A DNA stretch of 64,000 nt from Candidatus Competibacter denitrificans Run_A_D11 (GCF_001051235.1 NZ_CBTJ020000030.1:1-64000), one strand, 5' to 3'. Counted from the first letter of the stretch, positions 38,535-49,013 are shown. Notes: generated by a model from the letters alone, not told the origin. A program made the numbers and translations.

Positions 38535-39680
38535 TTAGGCGAGGCCCGTTGGCCGCCGTGCTGCCATCAACGCGATAAAGTGGTCAAACAGTGGGGCGAC
38601 ATCGTGCGGGCCGGGGCTGGCTTCGGGGTGACCCTGAAAGCTGAAAGCCGGCCGATCCGTGCGGGTAATGCCCTGCAATGAACCATCGAATAGCGAACGA
38701 TGCGTCGGCCGCAGATTGGACGGTAATGTAGCCTCATCGACCGCAAAGCCGTGATTTTGGCTGCTGATCATGACCTGGCCACTGTGTAAATCCAGGACCG
38801 GATGATTGCCACCATGATGACCAAACTTCATCTTGATGGTGCGCGCGCCGCTGGCCAACCCTAAGAGTTGATGACCCAGACAGATACCGAAAATCGGCAA
38901 CCCGCTCTCAAGCAACTCTCGAATAGCAGTAATCGCATAGACGCACGGTTCAGGATCACCGGGGCCGTTGGAGAGAAAAATCCCGTCTGGTCGCAGTGCC
39001 AAGGTCGCGCGGGCGGGCGTTTGGGCCGGCACCACGGTGAGCCGGCAACCACGCGCCACCAGCATCCGCAGAATATTGCGCTTCACCCCATAATCGTAGG
39101 CGACGACGTGATAGCGTGACTCCAGCGCGGGCGAGAAGCGATTGGTAGCGAGTTCCCAGACACCTTCGTTCCAGGTATAAGGCTCATCTGCGCTGACCAC
39201 CTGCGCCAGATCCATGCCCTTTAGGCCAGGAAACTCGCGCGCCAGGTGCACAGCCTCTTTGGCATCCAGAGCATCACCGGCCACCAGGCAGCCGCCCAAC
39301 GCACCCTTTTCACGAAGCAATCGGGTCAAACGGCGCGTGTCGATATCAGCAATAGCGACCAAACCCACATCGGCGAGATAGCGCTCAAGGGATTTTTGGT
39401 TGCGCCAGTTGCTGGCGGTGCGCGGACAATCTCTCACCACCAAACCGCTGGCATGAATGCGCGATGCTTCTTCATCACCGGAGTTGGTGCCGACGTTACC
39501 GATATGGGGATAGGTCAACGTGACGATCTGCCGACAGTAGGAAGGGTCGGTCAAAATTTCCTGATAACCGGTGATCGAGGTATTGAAAACGACTTCGCCC
39601 TGGACGCAGCCATCGGCACCGATGGACTCACCCTTAAACAGACTACCGTCTTCCAGGGCCAGAAGGGCGGATTTCCTCAA
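38535..39680 (-). CDS. carA: Carbamoyl-phosphate synthase small subunit, TTG start
   Basis: About 381 residues. The N-terminal part has [17 protein letters not shown]. The class I glutaminase domain has the nucleophile Cys in [10 protein letters not shown] (about 265) and the catalytic His/Glu in [12 protein letters not shown] start at the TTG at 39680 (encoding [12 protein letters not shown]), because GGAGG lies six bases before it and family proteins begin xxKSALLxLEDG. The in-frame ATG at 39701 lies before that site. A hairpin sits about 30 bases upstream. Confidence 0.94.
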   Translation of the reverse strand: MRKSALLALEDGSLFKGESIGADGCVQGEVVFNTSITGYQEILTDPSYCRQIVTLTYPHIGNVGTNSGDEEASRIHASGLVVRDCPRTASNWRNQKSLERYLADVGLVAIADIDTRRLTRLLREKGALGGCLVAGDALDAKEAVHLAREFPGLKGMDLAQVVSADEPYTWNEGVWELATNRFSPALESRYHVVAYDYGVKRNILRMLVARGCRLTVVPAQTPARATLALRPDGIFLSNGPGDPEPCVYAITAIRELLESGLPIFGICLGHQLLGLASGARTIKMKFGHHGGNHPVLDLHSGQVMISSQNHGFAVDEATLPSNLRPTHRSLFDGSLQGITRTDRPAFSFQGHPEASPGPHDVAPLFDHFIALMAARRPTGLA

Positions 39681-39710
39681 GAGAACCTCCAAGATCGCCA
39701 CACATAAGAA

Positions 39711-39733
39711 AGGAGCGGTGGCAATCCGCTCCT
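39711..39733 (-). terminator. Hairpin between dapB and carA, terminator or attenuator
   Basis: AGGAGCGG and CCGCTCCT form a perfect eight-pair stem with a seven-base loop. On the minus strand it is followed by TTTCTTATG, a short T-run. It lies 101 bases after the dapB stop and about 30 bases before the carA start, a position that fits either dapB termination or attenuation of carAB. Confidence 0.5.
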
Positions 39734-39757
39734 CTGAGGTAGCGCAAACGGATCTAT

Positions 39758-39771
39758 CTAACTGGAGTTAG
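39758..39771. promoter_or_regulatory. Small perfect palindrome upstream of carA
   Basis: CTAACT-GG-AGTTAG forms a perfect inverted repeat about 80 bases upstream of the carA start and 25 bases before the hairpin. It could be an operator for carAB; I see no match to a known regulator site. Confidence 0.3.
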
Positions 39772-39834
39772 CAGTCTATCAAATCGCGCCGCGCCGCTCT
39801 AGCCACGTCAAGAAGGTTGGAGAAAACGGAATTC

Positions 39835-40653
<819 letters not shown>

Positions 40654-40733
40654 TCACAGTCGAGCAGATCCGCTGTTCGGGGTGGCTGTGATCTGCGGGC
40701 TTAAATAAATGCGTCTGACAACAATGCGCTGGG

Positions 40734-40764
40734 AAAAAGAAAGGGTTACGCAATCACGTAACCC
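40734..40764 (-). terminator. Rho-independent terminator of the tRNA-Gly gene
   Basis: GGGTTACG (40743-40750) and CGTAACCC (40757-40764) form a perfect stem with loop CAATCA. On the minus strand it is followed by TTTCTTTTT, 12 bases after the tRNA end. Confidence 0.85.
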
Positions 40765-40775
40765 AGATGTATTCT

Positions 40776-40849
40776 TGGAGCGGGTGATGGGAATCGAACC
40801 CACGCCATCAGCTTGGGAAGCTGAGGTTCTACCATTGAACTACACCCGC
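40776..40849 (-). tRNA. tRNA-Gly (anticodon CCC)
   Basis: Minus-strand cloverleaf: acceptor GCGGGTG with CACCCGC, D-arm GTTC..GAAC, anticodon stem TCAGC/GCTGA with loop TTCCCAA giving anticodon CCC, T-arm GTGGG-TTCGATT-CCCAT, discriminator T and an encoded CCA. It reads GGG codons and closely resembles E. coli glyU. A terminator follows. Confidence 0.96.
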
Positions 40850-40968
40850 CGCACAAGCCTGCTTATATTTACTCAATAAAACTCATAAGCAAGCGACGCC
40901 ATTATCCTAACCACAAAACAGGCTCGGAGCAAGGCTCAATTGCGCTGAATAAATTAGGCCAACCTAAA

Positions 40969-41301
40969 TCATTCAGGGATTCGGAAAGACTCTTGATTAG
41001 CGCCATTCTCGACAGCCTGCTTAAGCCAGCCCGGCTTTTTGCCGTGGCCGGTCCAGGTTTGTTCTGGATTAGCGGGATTGCGGTACTTGGGCTTTCCGGT
41101 AGATTTGCGCTTACGTCCGGTGTATTGCAAAATATCTTCAGGGTTCATTCCAAGCTGGCTGGCTTTAGCGATCCACTCGTTGCGAGTTGTTTCGATCTCA
41201 TCAACTTTCTTGTATTCGATTTCGTCCTCGGCTCTACTGATTAGTGCTTGGAGTTGTTCGATGGTCGATGATTTGATGATGTCTTCAATAGAATTGCTCA
41301 T
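40969..41301 (-). CDS. H-NS family nucleoid protein
   Basis: The 110-residue protein has an N-terminal coiled-coil oligomerisation part (about 5-55, EQLQALISRAEDEIEYKK) and the C-terminal DNA-binding domain with YRNPANPEQTWTGHGKKPGWLK, the H-NS/StpA core motif. It would silence AT-rich DNA. The ATG at 41301 is chosen because family similarity begins there; the longer frame adds 67 unrelated residues. The DNA upstream is very AT-rich, which may allow autoregulation (inference). Confidence 0.9.
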   Translation of the reverse strand: MSNSIEDIIKSSTIEQLQALISRAEDEIEYKKVDEIETTRNEWIAKASQLGMNPEDILQYTGRKRKSTGKPKYRNPANPEQTWTGHGKKPGWLKQAVENGANQESFRIPE

Positions 41302-41672
41302 AGTCTCATTATGCCGTATCGATGTTTGTTTGGAATATTCGTGATGAACATCACTGTGGTATTGTAGGGCATTCCTTTTGATATTCGCAATTATTTTGCA
41401 ATTTTCGTAGCTTCGATTAGCTTGACCAAATGATGCAGCCACTCGCGCAAACGGCCAGGCAAATTGGCCGTTAATCGCCTCAGCCGTTTCAGCTAATGCC
41501 AAATCTGCACAAAATCGACTTAAAAAGCTTGTTTGCTACGAATTTTTATTATTTAACGCATTAAAATTTATGGAATTTTAATCAGTTAAATGCAAGCATC
41601 TTGACCACAAGCGCATTATTTAAATTATTCTCTAGAGAATATCAATTCACAGAATCCAGGCAAAGTTACCAC
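41302..41672. promoter_or_regulatory. AT-rich divergent region between the H-NS gene and trmB
   Basis: About 370 bases without a gene. Positions 41515-41650 are strongly AT-rich. They include a perfect inverted repeat, ATTAAAATT (41560-41568) and AATTTTAAT (41574-41582), around TATGG. Promoters for both divergent genes are expected here; no single -35/-10 pair stands out. Confidence 0.45.
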
Positions 41673-42383
41673 ATGCCCCCTACTCTTGATAATTCCCATA
41701 TCCCAACGCATTCGATAGGCCACGTCAAAAGTTTCGTGCGCCGGGAAGGCCGCATCACGACAGGACAGGAACGCGCCATCAAAGAATTATGGCAGCGATT
41801 CGGGGTGGACATCACTTCTCCATTCGATCCACAACGGCTGTTTGGGCGTCATGCGCCGCTCGTCTTAGAAATCGGTTTTGGGGATGGCGAAGCGTTAGCA
41901 ACCACCTGCCTCACCCACCCGGAAATGGATTTTCTCGGTATAGAGGTCCATCGGCCAGGATTGGGCCACCTCTTATTAAGGGCATTTGGGATGGAATTGA
42001 CTAACCTGCGCGTTATTCATTGCGATGCTGTCGAGGTACTGGAGCGCTATCTGCCGGATGAATCGTTGGATCGGGTGCAAATTTTTTTCCCTGATCCTTG
42101 GCCCAAACTCCGCCATCACAAACGCCGTCTTATCCAGCCCACTTTTGTTTCAGCGGTCACCAAAAAACTTAAACCGCATGGGCAGTTGCATATAGCCACC
42201 GATTGCGATAGCTACGCATATTCTATTCTCGCTATCCTGACCGCTACCACCGAATTGGAAAATACAGCCACCGACGGTGGTTTTGCCAGGGGACCAGCTT
42301 ATCGACCCATGACAAAATTTGAACGACGCTGTAAACATGCGGGGCGCCCCGTCTGGGAGATACGCTTTGCAAAATGTGCTTAA
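41673..42383 (+). CDS. trmB: tRNA (guanine-N7-)-methyltransferase
   Basis: About 236 residues. This SAM-dependent enzyme makes m7G46 in tRNA. LVLEIGFGDGEALA is the SAM site. HRPGLGHLL, RVQIFFPDPWPKLRHHKRRLIQ and the C-terminal YRPMTKFERRCKHAGRPVWEIRF are TrmB signatures. The ATG at 41673 gives a normal N-terminus (MPPTLDNSHIPTHSIGHVKSF has the RSFVRR-type block after it). A longer frame to 41601 adds unrelated residues. Confidence 0.93.
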   Translation: MPPTLDNSHIPTHSIGHVKSFVRREGRITTGQERAIKELWQRFGVDITSPFDPQRLFGRHAPLVLEIGFGDGEALATTCLTHPEMDFLGIEVHRPGLGHLLLRAFGMELTNLRVIHCDAVEVLERYLPDESLDRVQIFFPDPWPKLRHHKRRLIQPTFVSAVTKKLKPHGQLHIATDCDSYAYSILAILTATTELENTATDGGFARGPAYRPMTKFERRCKHAGRPVWEIRFAKCA

Positions 42384-42816
42384 TAGCCAGATCGACAGCC
42401 CGCCAAGGGTTTGCAGAAGGCCATGTCCTGCCTGATACCCAATAGTGCATCACAGCCAACGCCCGATACGAAAGACTTGAAAATAGGCCGACAGCTATTC
42501 GAGCGATCCCCACTTGAGCACCAAAATTTTTAGCGGCCTGTAGAATAAAGGGATGAAAAAGCCCTACACTTCCTAAAAAATCCTTTTTACCTTCTATCAT
42601 CAGGATTCAACGCAGTTTTTCCTCAGCGAATCCCCGCCTCTGCCGCTGAGGCTCAGCACAAGACGTCGATATTCCTTACGAGAACGCTAGCAGGCTACTT
42701 ATTTTTTGCCCAGAATATCGGTTTATGCGTTCGTTTTTTCGAACCCGATGAACGGCGATGATTGCAAACGGCGCTGGGCGATAGGCCCGAATGATAGCTG
42801 TGATGAGGTCAAATCA
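42384..42816. other. 433-base stretch without a recognisable gene
   Basis: I see no credible coding frame. It contains an inverted pair CCTCAGCG (42621-42628) and CGCTGAGG (42644-42651), and a small hairpin GTTCG-T6-CGAAC near 42730-42745. The promoter of the carboxypeptidase gene is presumably in the right half, but no clear pair of boxes is seen. Confidence 0.45.
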
Positions 42817-44700
42817 ATGTTTTTAAGCAAAAAATTTCGTACCCTTTGGATGGAAAGACCACTTGCCTGGCTTTTAGGGGCACTTTTGGGGCTTACGGTG
42901 GCACCCGTCTTTGGACAAGAGAGTTCGGGATCATTTTGGCCGCCTGAAGTGGCCGCCCGTTCCGCCGTGCTGATGAATGCCACCACAGGCGAGCTTTTGT
43001 TTGCAAAAGAACCTCATCTCCGTTTACCCCCGGCTAGTACCACCAAGGTGCTAACCGCCATGCTGGCCCTGGAACGCCTCGATCCTAATTCCCGACTGCA
43101 AGCAAGCGAGCAAGCGGCCAGTGCCGCTCCCAGTCGAATCGGACTCCATGCTGGGGAAACCGCATCAACCCAAGATCTCCTGTATGGCCTGTTGCTCAAA
43201 TCCGGCAACGATGCTGCCGAAACACTCGCAGAGGCGGCGGGCGGTTCGATTTACGGATTTGCCGACATGATGAATGCCAAAGCCTGGCAAATCGGTGCCC
43301 GCGACAGCCACTTCATGAATCCTCACGGCTTGCCGGATGAGTCTCATTACTCGACTGCGTATGACTTGGCGCTCATCTTCCGTCATGCCATGAACTATCC
43401 GATGTTCGCCGATATCGTGCGCACTCGCAGCGCGACCCTGCGTGTCGAATCCAGCCAGGGCACCTATGGGGACTTACGGCTGATACCCGTCTTGAATCAC
43501 AACCGGCTCTTAGCCTCTTACGAGGGCACCCGGGGCGGTAAAACCGGTTTCACCTTGAAGGCTCGGCGCTGTTTTGTCGGTGAAGTGGATCGCGGTGGTA
43601 CTCGTCTGATCGTGGCCATTCTGAATAGCCCCAATAGTAATACGCTCTGGGCAGATGCCCGCACGCTGCTCGATTATGGCTTTGCTCATTACGGCTTAGC
43701 ACCAGCACCCCTACAACCTGATGACGAACCCAGGCCCATTCTGGTCGAACGCGCACCGGTCACGACCCCGGCTTCCTGGCGGGTCGCTACTGCCCAAGCC
43801 TCCGAAGAGGATGACATATTCGAACCTGTCACAGCGCGTAGACCAGCAGCCCCTGTGGCGTCAAGCCGCTTCATTACGGCTCGCCGCGATCCTGTAGCCT
43901 TAGCGGAGCTTGATCGTCCCACCCCCATCCGGCCCGCAACCAAGGATGATACGCTGGAAGCGCCGCACAGCGCTCAACCCACGTTGGCGGCAAATTCTGC
44001 CACCATCGTTCAGCGTACCCCCGCCCCTGTACCACGCTTAGAACCGCTGAACAAGCCTCAGTTGGCTCTTGAGGATGAGTCTCCAGAACCAATGACGGTA
44101 CAACACCAACCAGAGCTGGCCCGTGCCACTATTGTCCGGCGTACTCCGGTCCCCAAATCTCGACTGGAGCGGGTGGATACGGCTGATCTGGCGTTTGCGG
44201 AGGATGCACCGAAAATAGCCTCAACCCAGCAGCCTGTAGCCTCTGGGGCACCTATCGTTGATCGTCCAGCGGTCAGGCTCGTCAGCCAGCCAGCCAGGGC
44301 GCGGGTTACGATAACGGAAGACCGGCCCGTCCTTCCCCGCAACAAACCCAAAGCGCTCGTAGAATCGCCGAAAGGCACTTCCACCAGTAAAACCGCACTT
44401 AAAACGAAGCCGATGGAATCGGTCGCTGCTAGATCGCCTATGGTTGTAAAACCGTCCTCACTACCAGGAAAGAAAGTCACTGAGACTCTATCGGCGAACA
44501 AACCAACTTTAGCGGCCAGCAACTCCAAACCGTCCCCTGCCAAAGGACCTAACGGCCTCAAACCCAGCAAGCCTGAAAAAGTAACAGCAGCGCCTGTCAG
44601 CAAACCGGAAAAACCTGTGGTCAGCAGCAAAGTGATCGCGCGCCTGGATTCTCCTCCTGTTGCTAAGCCTGCACAGAAAAATCCTAAACGGCGTATCTGA
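42817..44700 (+). CDS. D-alanyl-D-alanine carboxypeptidase with long repetitive tail
   Basis: The 627-residue protein has a signal peptide (about 1-33) and an S11 penicillin-binding domain (about 40-290). The active motifs are STTK (Ser74, Lys77), SGN (129-131) and KTG (242-244). It trims the terminal D-Ala of peptidoglycan stem peptides in the periplasm. After about residue 300 there is no PBP5_C beta domain. Instead a roughly 325-residue Pro/Ala/Lys-rich tail carries two imperfect 42-residue repeats (ATIVQRTPAPVPRLEPL, ATIVRRTPVPKSRLERV). The ATG at 42817 follows GAGG by eight bases; the longer frame to 42706 lacks support. Confidence 0.9.
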   Translation: MFLSKKFRTLWMERPLAWLLGALLGLTVAPVFGQESSGSFWPPEVAARSAVLMNATTGELLFAKEPHLRLPPASTTKVLTAMLALERLDPNSRLQASEQAASAAPSRIGLHAGETASTQDLLYGLLLKSGNDAAETLAEAAGGSIYGFADMMNAKAWQIGARDSHFMNPHGLPDESHYSTAYDLALIFRHAMNYPMFADIVRTRSATLRVESSQGTYGDLRLIPVLNHNRLLASYEGTRGGKTGFTLKARRCFVGEVDRGGTRLIVAILNSPNSNTLWADARTLLDYGFAHYGLAPAPLQPDDEPRPILVERAPVTTPASWRVATAQASEEDDIFEPVTARRPAAPVASSRFITARRDPVALAELDRPTPIRPATKDDTLEAPHSAQPTLAANSATIVQRTPAPVPRLEPLNKPQLALEDESPEPMTVQHQPELARATIVRRTPVPKSRLERVDTADLAFAEDAPKIASTQQPVASGAPIVDRPAVRLVSQPARARVTITEDRPVLPRNKPKALVESPKGTSTSKTALKTKPMESVAARSPMVVKPSSLPGKKVTETLSANKPTLAASNSKPSPAKGPNGLKPSKPEKVTAAPVSKPEKPVVSSKVIARLDSPPVAKPAQKNPKRRI

Positions 44701-44732
44701 GCGGGAGCTGACAACCCGCCAACCTAAAATAG

Positions 44733-44761
44733 AAAAGGCGATTCATCCGAATCGCCTTTTT
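44733..44761. terminator. Bidirectional Rho-independent terminator
   Basis: AAAAGGCGATTC, loop ATCC, GAATCGCCTTTT: a perfect stem with A- and T-runs on both sides, placed between the convergent carboxypeptidase and gltA genes. Confidence 0.9.
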
Positions 44762-44824
44762 CGCGTTTGACCGGCAAACCTTTTGAGGCAGCCCACAAAA
44801 GCGTTAATCCTTAACTGTACTGCA

Positions 44825-46114
44825 TTACTGGCGTTCGCTTAAAACAGGCACAGTGCGCCGCGAATTGCCAATGTAGAGCTGACGCGGCCGACCGATTTTC
44901 TGGTCTTTTTCGGTAATCATCTCAATCCAGTGGCTAATCCAGCCGGCAGCGCGCGCAATCGCGAACATGACCGTAAACATCTCGACTGGGATCTTAAGAG
45001 CGCTATAGATGATGCCAGAGTAGAAATCGACATTCGGATACAATTTACGCTCAATGAAGTACGGATCGCTGAGTGCGATCTCTTCCAAGCGCATCGCCAA
45101 ATCAAGCCGTGGATCATGCCCGAAGCTTTCCAACACTTGATGGCAGATATCTTTGATAATCCGAGCACGCGGGTCGAAATTTTTGTAGACGCGATGCCCG
45201 AATCCCATGAGGCGCACACCACTGTTTTTGTCTTTCACCTTGGCAATGAAGCTCTCGACCTTCGAAAGATCACCGATTTCGTCCAACATGCGGATCACAG
45301 CCTCATTGGCACCGCCATGCGCCGGCCCCCAAAGACACGCGATACCGGCAGCAACCGCTGCGTAAGGGTTAGTCCCCGAAGAACCGGCCAGGCGCACCGT
45401 GGATGTTGAGGCATTCTGCTCGTGATCAGCATGCAGAGTAAACAGCACATCCAACGCTCGCTCCGCGACCGGATTCACCTCGTAGCGCTTGCCAGGGAGG
45501 CTGAACATCATGTAAAGCAAATTACCAGTGTAACTGAGATCGTCGCGGGGATAAATCGAGGGATCGCCAATACTGTGCTTATAGCAGGCGGCCGCAATCG
45601 TCGGCATCTTGGCAATCAATCGGCGCGCGGTCACCATGCGGTCTTCGTCATCTTTTAGGACGTTAAGACGGTCGTGGAAAAACGCCGAGAGCGAGCTGAC
45701 CACAGCGGTCATCATCGCCATGGGGTGGGCATCGTAATTGAAGCCATGGAAAAACCGGCGGAGGTTTTCCCGGATGCGATTATGTCGGGTAATGCTGGTT
45801 TCAAAAACCTGCTTTTTCTCAGCGTCGGGCAGTTCCCCATACAGCAATAGGTAACATACTTCGAGAAAGTTACACTTCTCAGCTAACTGTTCGATGGGAT
45901 AGCCGCGATAAAGCAGTTCTCCCTTGTCGCCATCTAGGTAGGTGATTGCGCTCTGGCAACTGGCCGTTGACATAAAACCTGGATCGTAGGTGAAATAACC
46001 GAACTCCTTAGCCAGCTTACCGATATCTACGACTCGATGTCCGTAAGTGGGTTCCAAGACCGGCATCTGTACGACTTTGCCACTCGTTTCATCCTTAAAG
46101 GTAATCGTTGTCAT
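44825..46114 (-). CDS. gltA: Citrate synthase
   Basis: The 429-residue type II (hexameric) enzyme condenses oxaloacetate and acetyl-CoA. Catalytic blocks [29 protein letters not shown] and the [10 protein letters not shown] segment are present. [24 protein letters not shown] is typical of proteobacterial GltA. The ATG at 46114 follows GAGG by eight bases and is preferred over a frame 22 codons longer. It diverges from the phasin gene. Confidence 0.96.
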   Translation of the reverse strand: MTTITFKDETSGKVVQMPVLEPTYGHRVVDIGKLAKEFGYFTYDPGFMSTASCQSAITYLDGDKGELLYRGYPIEQLAEKCNFLEVCYLLLYGELPDAEKKQVFETSITRHNRIRENLRRFFHGFNYDAHPMAMMTAVVSSLSAFFHDRLNVLKDDEDRMVTARRLIAKMPTIAAACYKHSIGDPSIYPRDDLSYTGNLLYMMFSLPGKRYEVNPVAERALDVLFTLHADHEQNASTSTVRLAGSSGTNPYAAVAAGIACLWGPAHGGANEAVIRMLDEIGDLSKVESFIAKVKDKNSGVRLMGFGHRVYKNFDPRARIIKDICHQVLESFGHDPRLDLAMRLEEIALSDPYFIERKLYPNVDFYSGIIYSALKIPVEMFTVMFAIARAAGWISHWIEMITEKDQKIGRPRQLYIGNSRRTVPVLSERQ

Positions 46115-46319
46115 TGTGTGGGCCTCTAAAGGGGGTTGCTGAAGTGGGAAACATTGGCTGCCGAAACTTTGGACATGCAAAGGACATAGCCGCTGCGCGC
46201 CACGCTTTAGACACTTTTGGTAAGGTTAATAGTACCCTAGCCGGTGTTGCTTTGCCGCATTTTTCTGTCAAAAAAGAGGCCTGAACGGTCACCCAAAATG
46301 GGCGCCAAAATCACAGGCG

Positions 46320-46362
46320 ATATTGCACTGCAACAATAGATTTGCTATATTGCATTGCAGCA
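46320..46362 (+). promoter_or_regulatory. Phasin promoter overlapped by two TGCA-type direct repeats
   Basis: TTGCAC (46323-46328) and TATATT (46346-46351), preceded by TGC, are 17 bases apart, a strong promoter. Two 16-base copies, ATATTGCACTGCAACA (46320-46335) and ATATTGCATTGCAGCA (46347-46362), differ at two positions, start 27 bases apart, and cover the -35 and -10 elements. Each holds a TGCANTGCA-type palindrome like the sites I recall for PhaR repressors of polyhydroxyalkanoate genes. Confidence 0.65.
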
Positions 46363-46400
46363 TATTCCCATTGGCAAACTCACTTTCCAAGGAATTCCCC

Positions 46401-46754
46401 ATGGTTATCGACCTGTTCAATAAAGCGCTAGAAGCTCCGCCGGTTTTTGCGATGCCGTTTACCAAAGCAAACCAACTTTTCGCCGCCAACCTGGAAAAAA
46501 TGGTGATATTCCAGATGAGTGCCTTCCAATCCTATCTGGACATTGGCCTCAACCAGATGAAAGCCGCCGCTGAGATCACGGACATCAAAAGCTTGCAGGA
46601 TTTTTACAACCGCCAGTCCGAGATCGCGCAGACCGTCCAGCAGAAGCTCATGATTGATGCCAAGGCGATGGCCAATATGGCCGCTCGCTTTAAAGTCGAG
46701 ATGGATAATCTGACACGCGCTACCCTGGAAGACGTGCTACCTAAGGCGGCTTAA
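46401..46754 (+). CDS. Phasin family protein
   Basis: A 117-residue amphipathic, all-helical protein starting MVIDLFNKALEAPPVFAMPF. The AFQSYLDIGLNQMKAAAEITDIKSLQDFYNRQSEIAQ region matches the phasin_2 family, which coats polyhydroxyalkanoate granules. AAGGA precedes the ATG by seven bases. No synthase or depolymerase gene is nearby. The promoter carries a likely PhaR-type operator pair. Confidence 0.88.
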   Translation: MVIDLFNKALEAPPVFAMPFTKANQLFAANLEKMVIFQMSAFQSYLDIGLNQMKAAAEITDIKSLQDFYNRQSEIAQTVQQKLMIDAKAMANMAARFKVEMDNLTRATLEDVLPKAA

Positions 46755-46805
46755 CGTGCGGGCCACGGTTATCCCGCGTTACGCCACCACGCGGCGACCG
46801 GACTG

Positions 46806-47609
46806 TTGACTCCGCCTACTGCGGAGACTGACCGGTCGGCCAGCCTGGTCCTTTGCGCCGAACCGTCGGTTTGTCCAACCGTAGCCGCTGATTTGGCTCA
46901 AGCGCTGGGATTACCACTGGTTAGCGATCCCGCCGCCAGCCAGGTGCATTGCCTCAATTTGACAACCGAGCGCCTGGAATTGCGGGAGCACCGTTATGGT
47001 GTTGATCAGTGCGTTTATGTGGATTTCCTGGCAGGCCAAGCCGCCTATCGGCGCCGTTTCGGCGGTGGCCGGAACCAACCATTAGCACGGGCACTAGGGC
47101 TAAAAGGCGGGGCCAACCCCACGGTAGTGGACGCTACCGCCGGGCTAGGTCGAGATGCCTTCGTGCTGGCGTGTCTGGGTTGCACGGTCGTTCTGGTGGA
47201 ACGCTCGCCCGTGGTCGCAGCCCTGCTACGTGATGGGCTGTCGCGTGCCGCGCAGGACCACGAAATCGGCTCCATGGTTAGAGAGCGGCTCCGTTTGGTG
47301 CTGAACGATAGCCGAAGCTACCTGACGAATCTGCCGGAAAATGAGCATCCAGAGATTGTCTACTTGGACCCGATGTATCCCCATCGCCGCAAATCTGCGC
47401 TGGTGAAAAAGGCAATGCGTGTCCTGCGAAGTGTGATCGGCGATGACGAAGACGGGCCAGATTTGCTGGCCGCCGCCTTGATAGCTGCCAAGCAACGGGT
47501 GGTCGTGAAAAGACCTCGCCCAGCCCCACCCCTAGAGGGACCAAAACCGACGTTTCAGATCCTAGCGCCCAACACCCGTTTCGATATCTACCGTACCCAA
47601 CGCCAATGA
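46806..47609 (+). CDS. rsmJ: 16S rRNA (guanine(1516)-N(2))-methyltransferase RsmJ
   Basis: The 267-residue SAM-dependent enzyme (YhiQ family). VVDATAGLGRDAFVLACLGC is the SAM site and IVYLDPMYPHRRKSALVKK the catalytic DPMYP block. RPRPAPPLEGPKPTFQILAPNTRFDIY closes the fold. The frame starts at TTG 46806, 51 bases after the phasin stop; no strong ribosome binding site is visible, so the start is uncertain by a few codons. Confidence 0.92.
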   Translation: MTPPTAETDRSASLVLCAEPSVCPTVAADLAQALGLPLVSDPAASQVHCLNLTTERLELREHRYGVDQCVYVDFLAGQAAYRRRFGGGRNQPLARALGLKGGANPTVVDATAGLGRDAFVLACLGCTVVLVERSPVVAALLRDGLSRAAQDHEIGSMVRERLRLVLNDSRSYLTNLPENEHPEIVYLDPMYPHRRKSALVKKAMRVLRSVIGDDEDGPDLLAAALIAAKQRVVVKRPRPAPPLEGPKPTFQILAPNTRFDIYRTQRQ

Positions 47610-47690
47610 TCGAGCGCGACCGGCATTCAACGCAGATCCCACACTGGGATCAATAACACGGTACCAGGCGATCCATCGTTGGGCTGCTGT

Positions 47691-48758
47691 CTATGGGGTC
47701 GATGGCATGATGGAATCTGGTCCATTAGGGGCAACACGATTTGGCAGCACAAGCTTTCCTCCCACCACCGACCACGGCGGAACGCTGCGGCCGTCGCCAC
47801 CCGCCAAATCGACCAGTGGCCTGGATGAAGCCATTGCAGACCCAGCAAGAAACGGCGGTTGGAGCAAAGGACCCGGGCGGGCTACGGGTGCCACTAGCGG
47901 ATGCGTCAGTTGTCCGTAAGTGCGGGTGATCCGTTCGACATAGGCGCGTGTTTCGGCGTATGGCGGTACACCGCGATAGCGGACCACGGCTCCTTCACCG
48001 GCATTGTAACCCGCCAAAGTCAGCCGAACGTCGCCTCGAAAATACGCCAGTAACCAGCGCAAATAGGCCATACCGCCGTGCAGATTCTGCACTGGATCAT
48101 AGGGGTCTGCCACACCGAATCGCTGAGCAGTTCCCGGAATCAACTGCATGAGTCCTTGGGCATCCTTGACCGAACGAGCCTGGCTGTTAAAACCAGATTC
48201 CGCTTCGATTACAGCCAGTACTAAAGATGGCTCCAAACCATAACTCGGCGCGATGTGCTTAACCAGGGCTTCAACCCGTGCGCGGCCGGGCGATGACGGG
48301 ACAGGACGCCGGGGAGCAACCAAGCGCACAGGCGGTGGTGACGGTCTACGAGTCGGGTCTACCGGCTCCGCGCAAGTAGCCCGCGCCATCTTGGCCGGAT
48401 TGTTGACCCGTGCCAACATCTGCTTGGACGGACCATCCCCTTTCCCCGCCGCCAGCCGGAACCAAGCCGCTGCTTGCGCATCATCTCGCGCCACCCCGCG
48501 ACCGTTGGCATACATCCAGCCCAACTGATACAGCGCGGGGACATAGCCACGCCGCGCCGCAGCGCAATACAACTGCATAGCCCGGCCATAATCCTGCGAT
48601 ACGCCCTCGCCGTGCTCATAGCGAGTTGCCCAGTCCGCCTGTACCACCGGTGCCGCTTTAATGAGCTTGAGCCAGTCTGGGCCTGCGCTGGCCGCTTGCG
48701 CAGCGGCACCCCAAACAGGAATCAACCCAAACAACACAAGCCGATAGCGTAACTTCAT
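47691..48758 (-). CDS. Lytic transglycosylase with Sel1 repeats
   Basis: About 355 residues: a signal peptide (about 1-25, ending AAQAASA), Sel1-like/TPR repeats (about 45-110, MQLYCAAARRGYVPALYQLGWMYANGRGV), a Pro-rich linker (about 130-160) and an SLT domain (about 165-290). The catalytic Glu lies in VLAVIEAESGFNSQA, and AQGLMQLIPGTAQRFGV and LAGYNAGEGAV follow. It would cut peptidoglycan in the periplasm. It converges with rsmJ. The Sel1-SLT fusion is less usual than plain SLT enzymes. Confidence 0.9.
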   Translation of the reverse strand: MKLRYRLVLFGLIPVWGAAAQAASAGPDWLKLIKAAPVVQADWATRYEHGEGVSQDYGRAMQLYCAAARRGYVPALYQLGWMYANGRGVARDDAQAAAWFRLAAGKGDGPSKQMLARVNNPAKMARATCAEPVDPTRRPSPPPVRLVAPRRPVPSSPGRARVEALVKHIAPSYGLEPSLVLAVIEAESGFNSQARSVKDAQGLMQLIPGTAQRFGVADPYDPVQNLHGGMAYLRWLLAYFRGDVRLTLAGYNAGEGAVVRYRGVPPYAETRAYVERITRTYGQLTHPLVAPVARPGPLLQPPFLAGSAMASSRPLVDLAGGDGRSVPPWSVVGGKLVLPNRVAPNGPDSIMPSTP

Positions 48759-49013
48759 CAATACTTTACCCACTGAAACTGGTTGATTGCTCTCTACATC
48801 CTAAGGGCTTTTCTTCGGAAATTCCATGCATTGTTACCAAAAATAGGGATAATTAAGCAAATATAATGCCACTTAACAACAAAGAATTCTTTACAAAATA
48901 ATGACAGCACTGGCAGAGAAACCGGAGCGGTTCCTGTAGACTTTTTATTCTGGGATTGAGGACCCGAGCGCATTAAATTCGCCGTTTACTAAAAAATTCG
49001 ACAGGAGGCCATG

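Noticed and set aside
42621..42651. Terminator in the gap before the carboxypeptidase gene
   Set aside because: The inverted pair has a 15-base loop and T-run only on the wrong side for either neighbouring gene.
44058..44714. 218-codon frame antisense to the carboxypeptidase tail
   Set aside because: It mirrors the low-complexity Pro/Ala/Lys tail and has Gly/Leu/Ser bias without domains.
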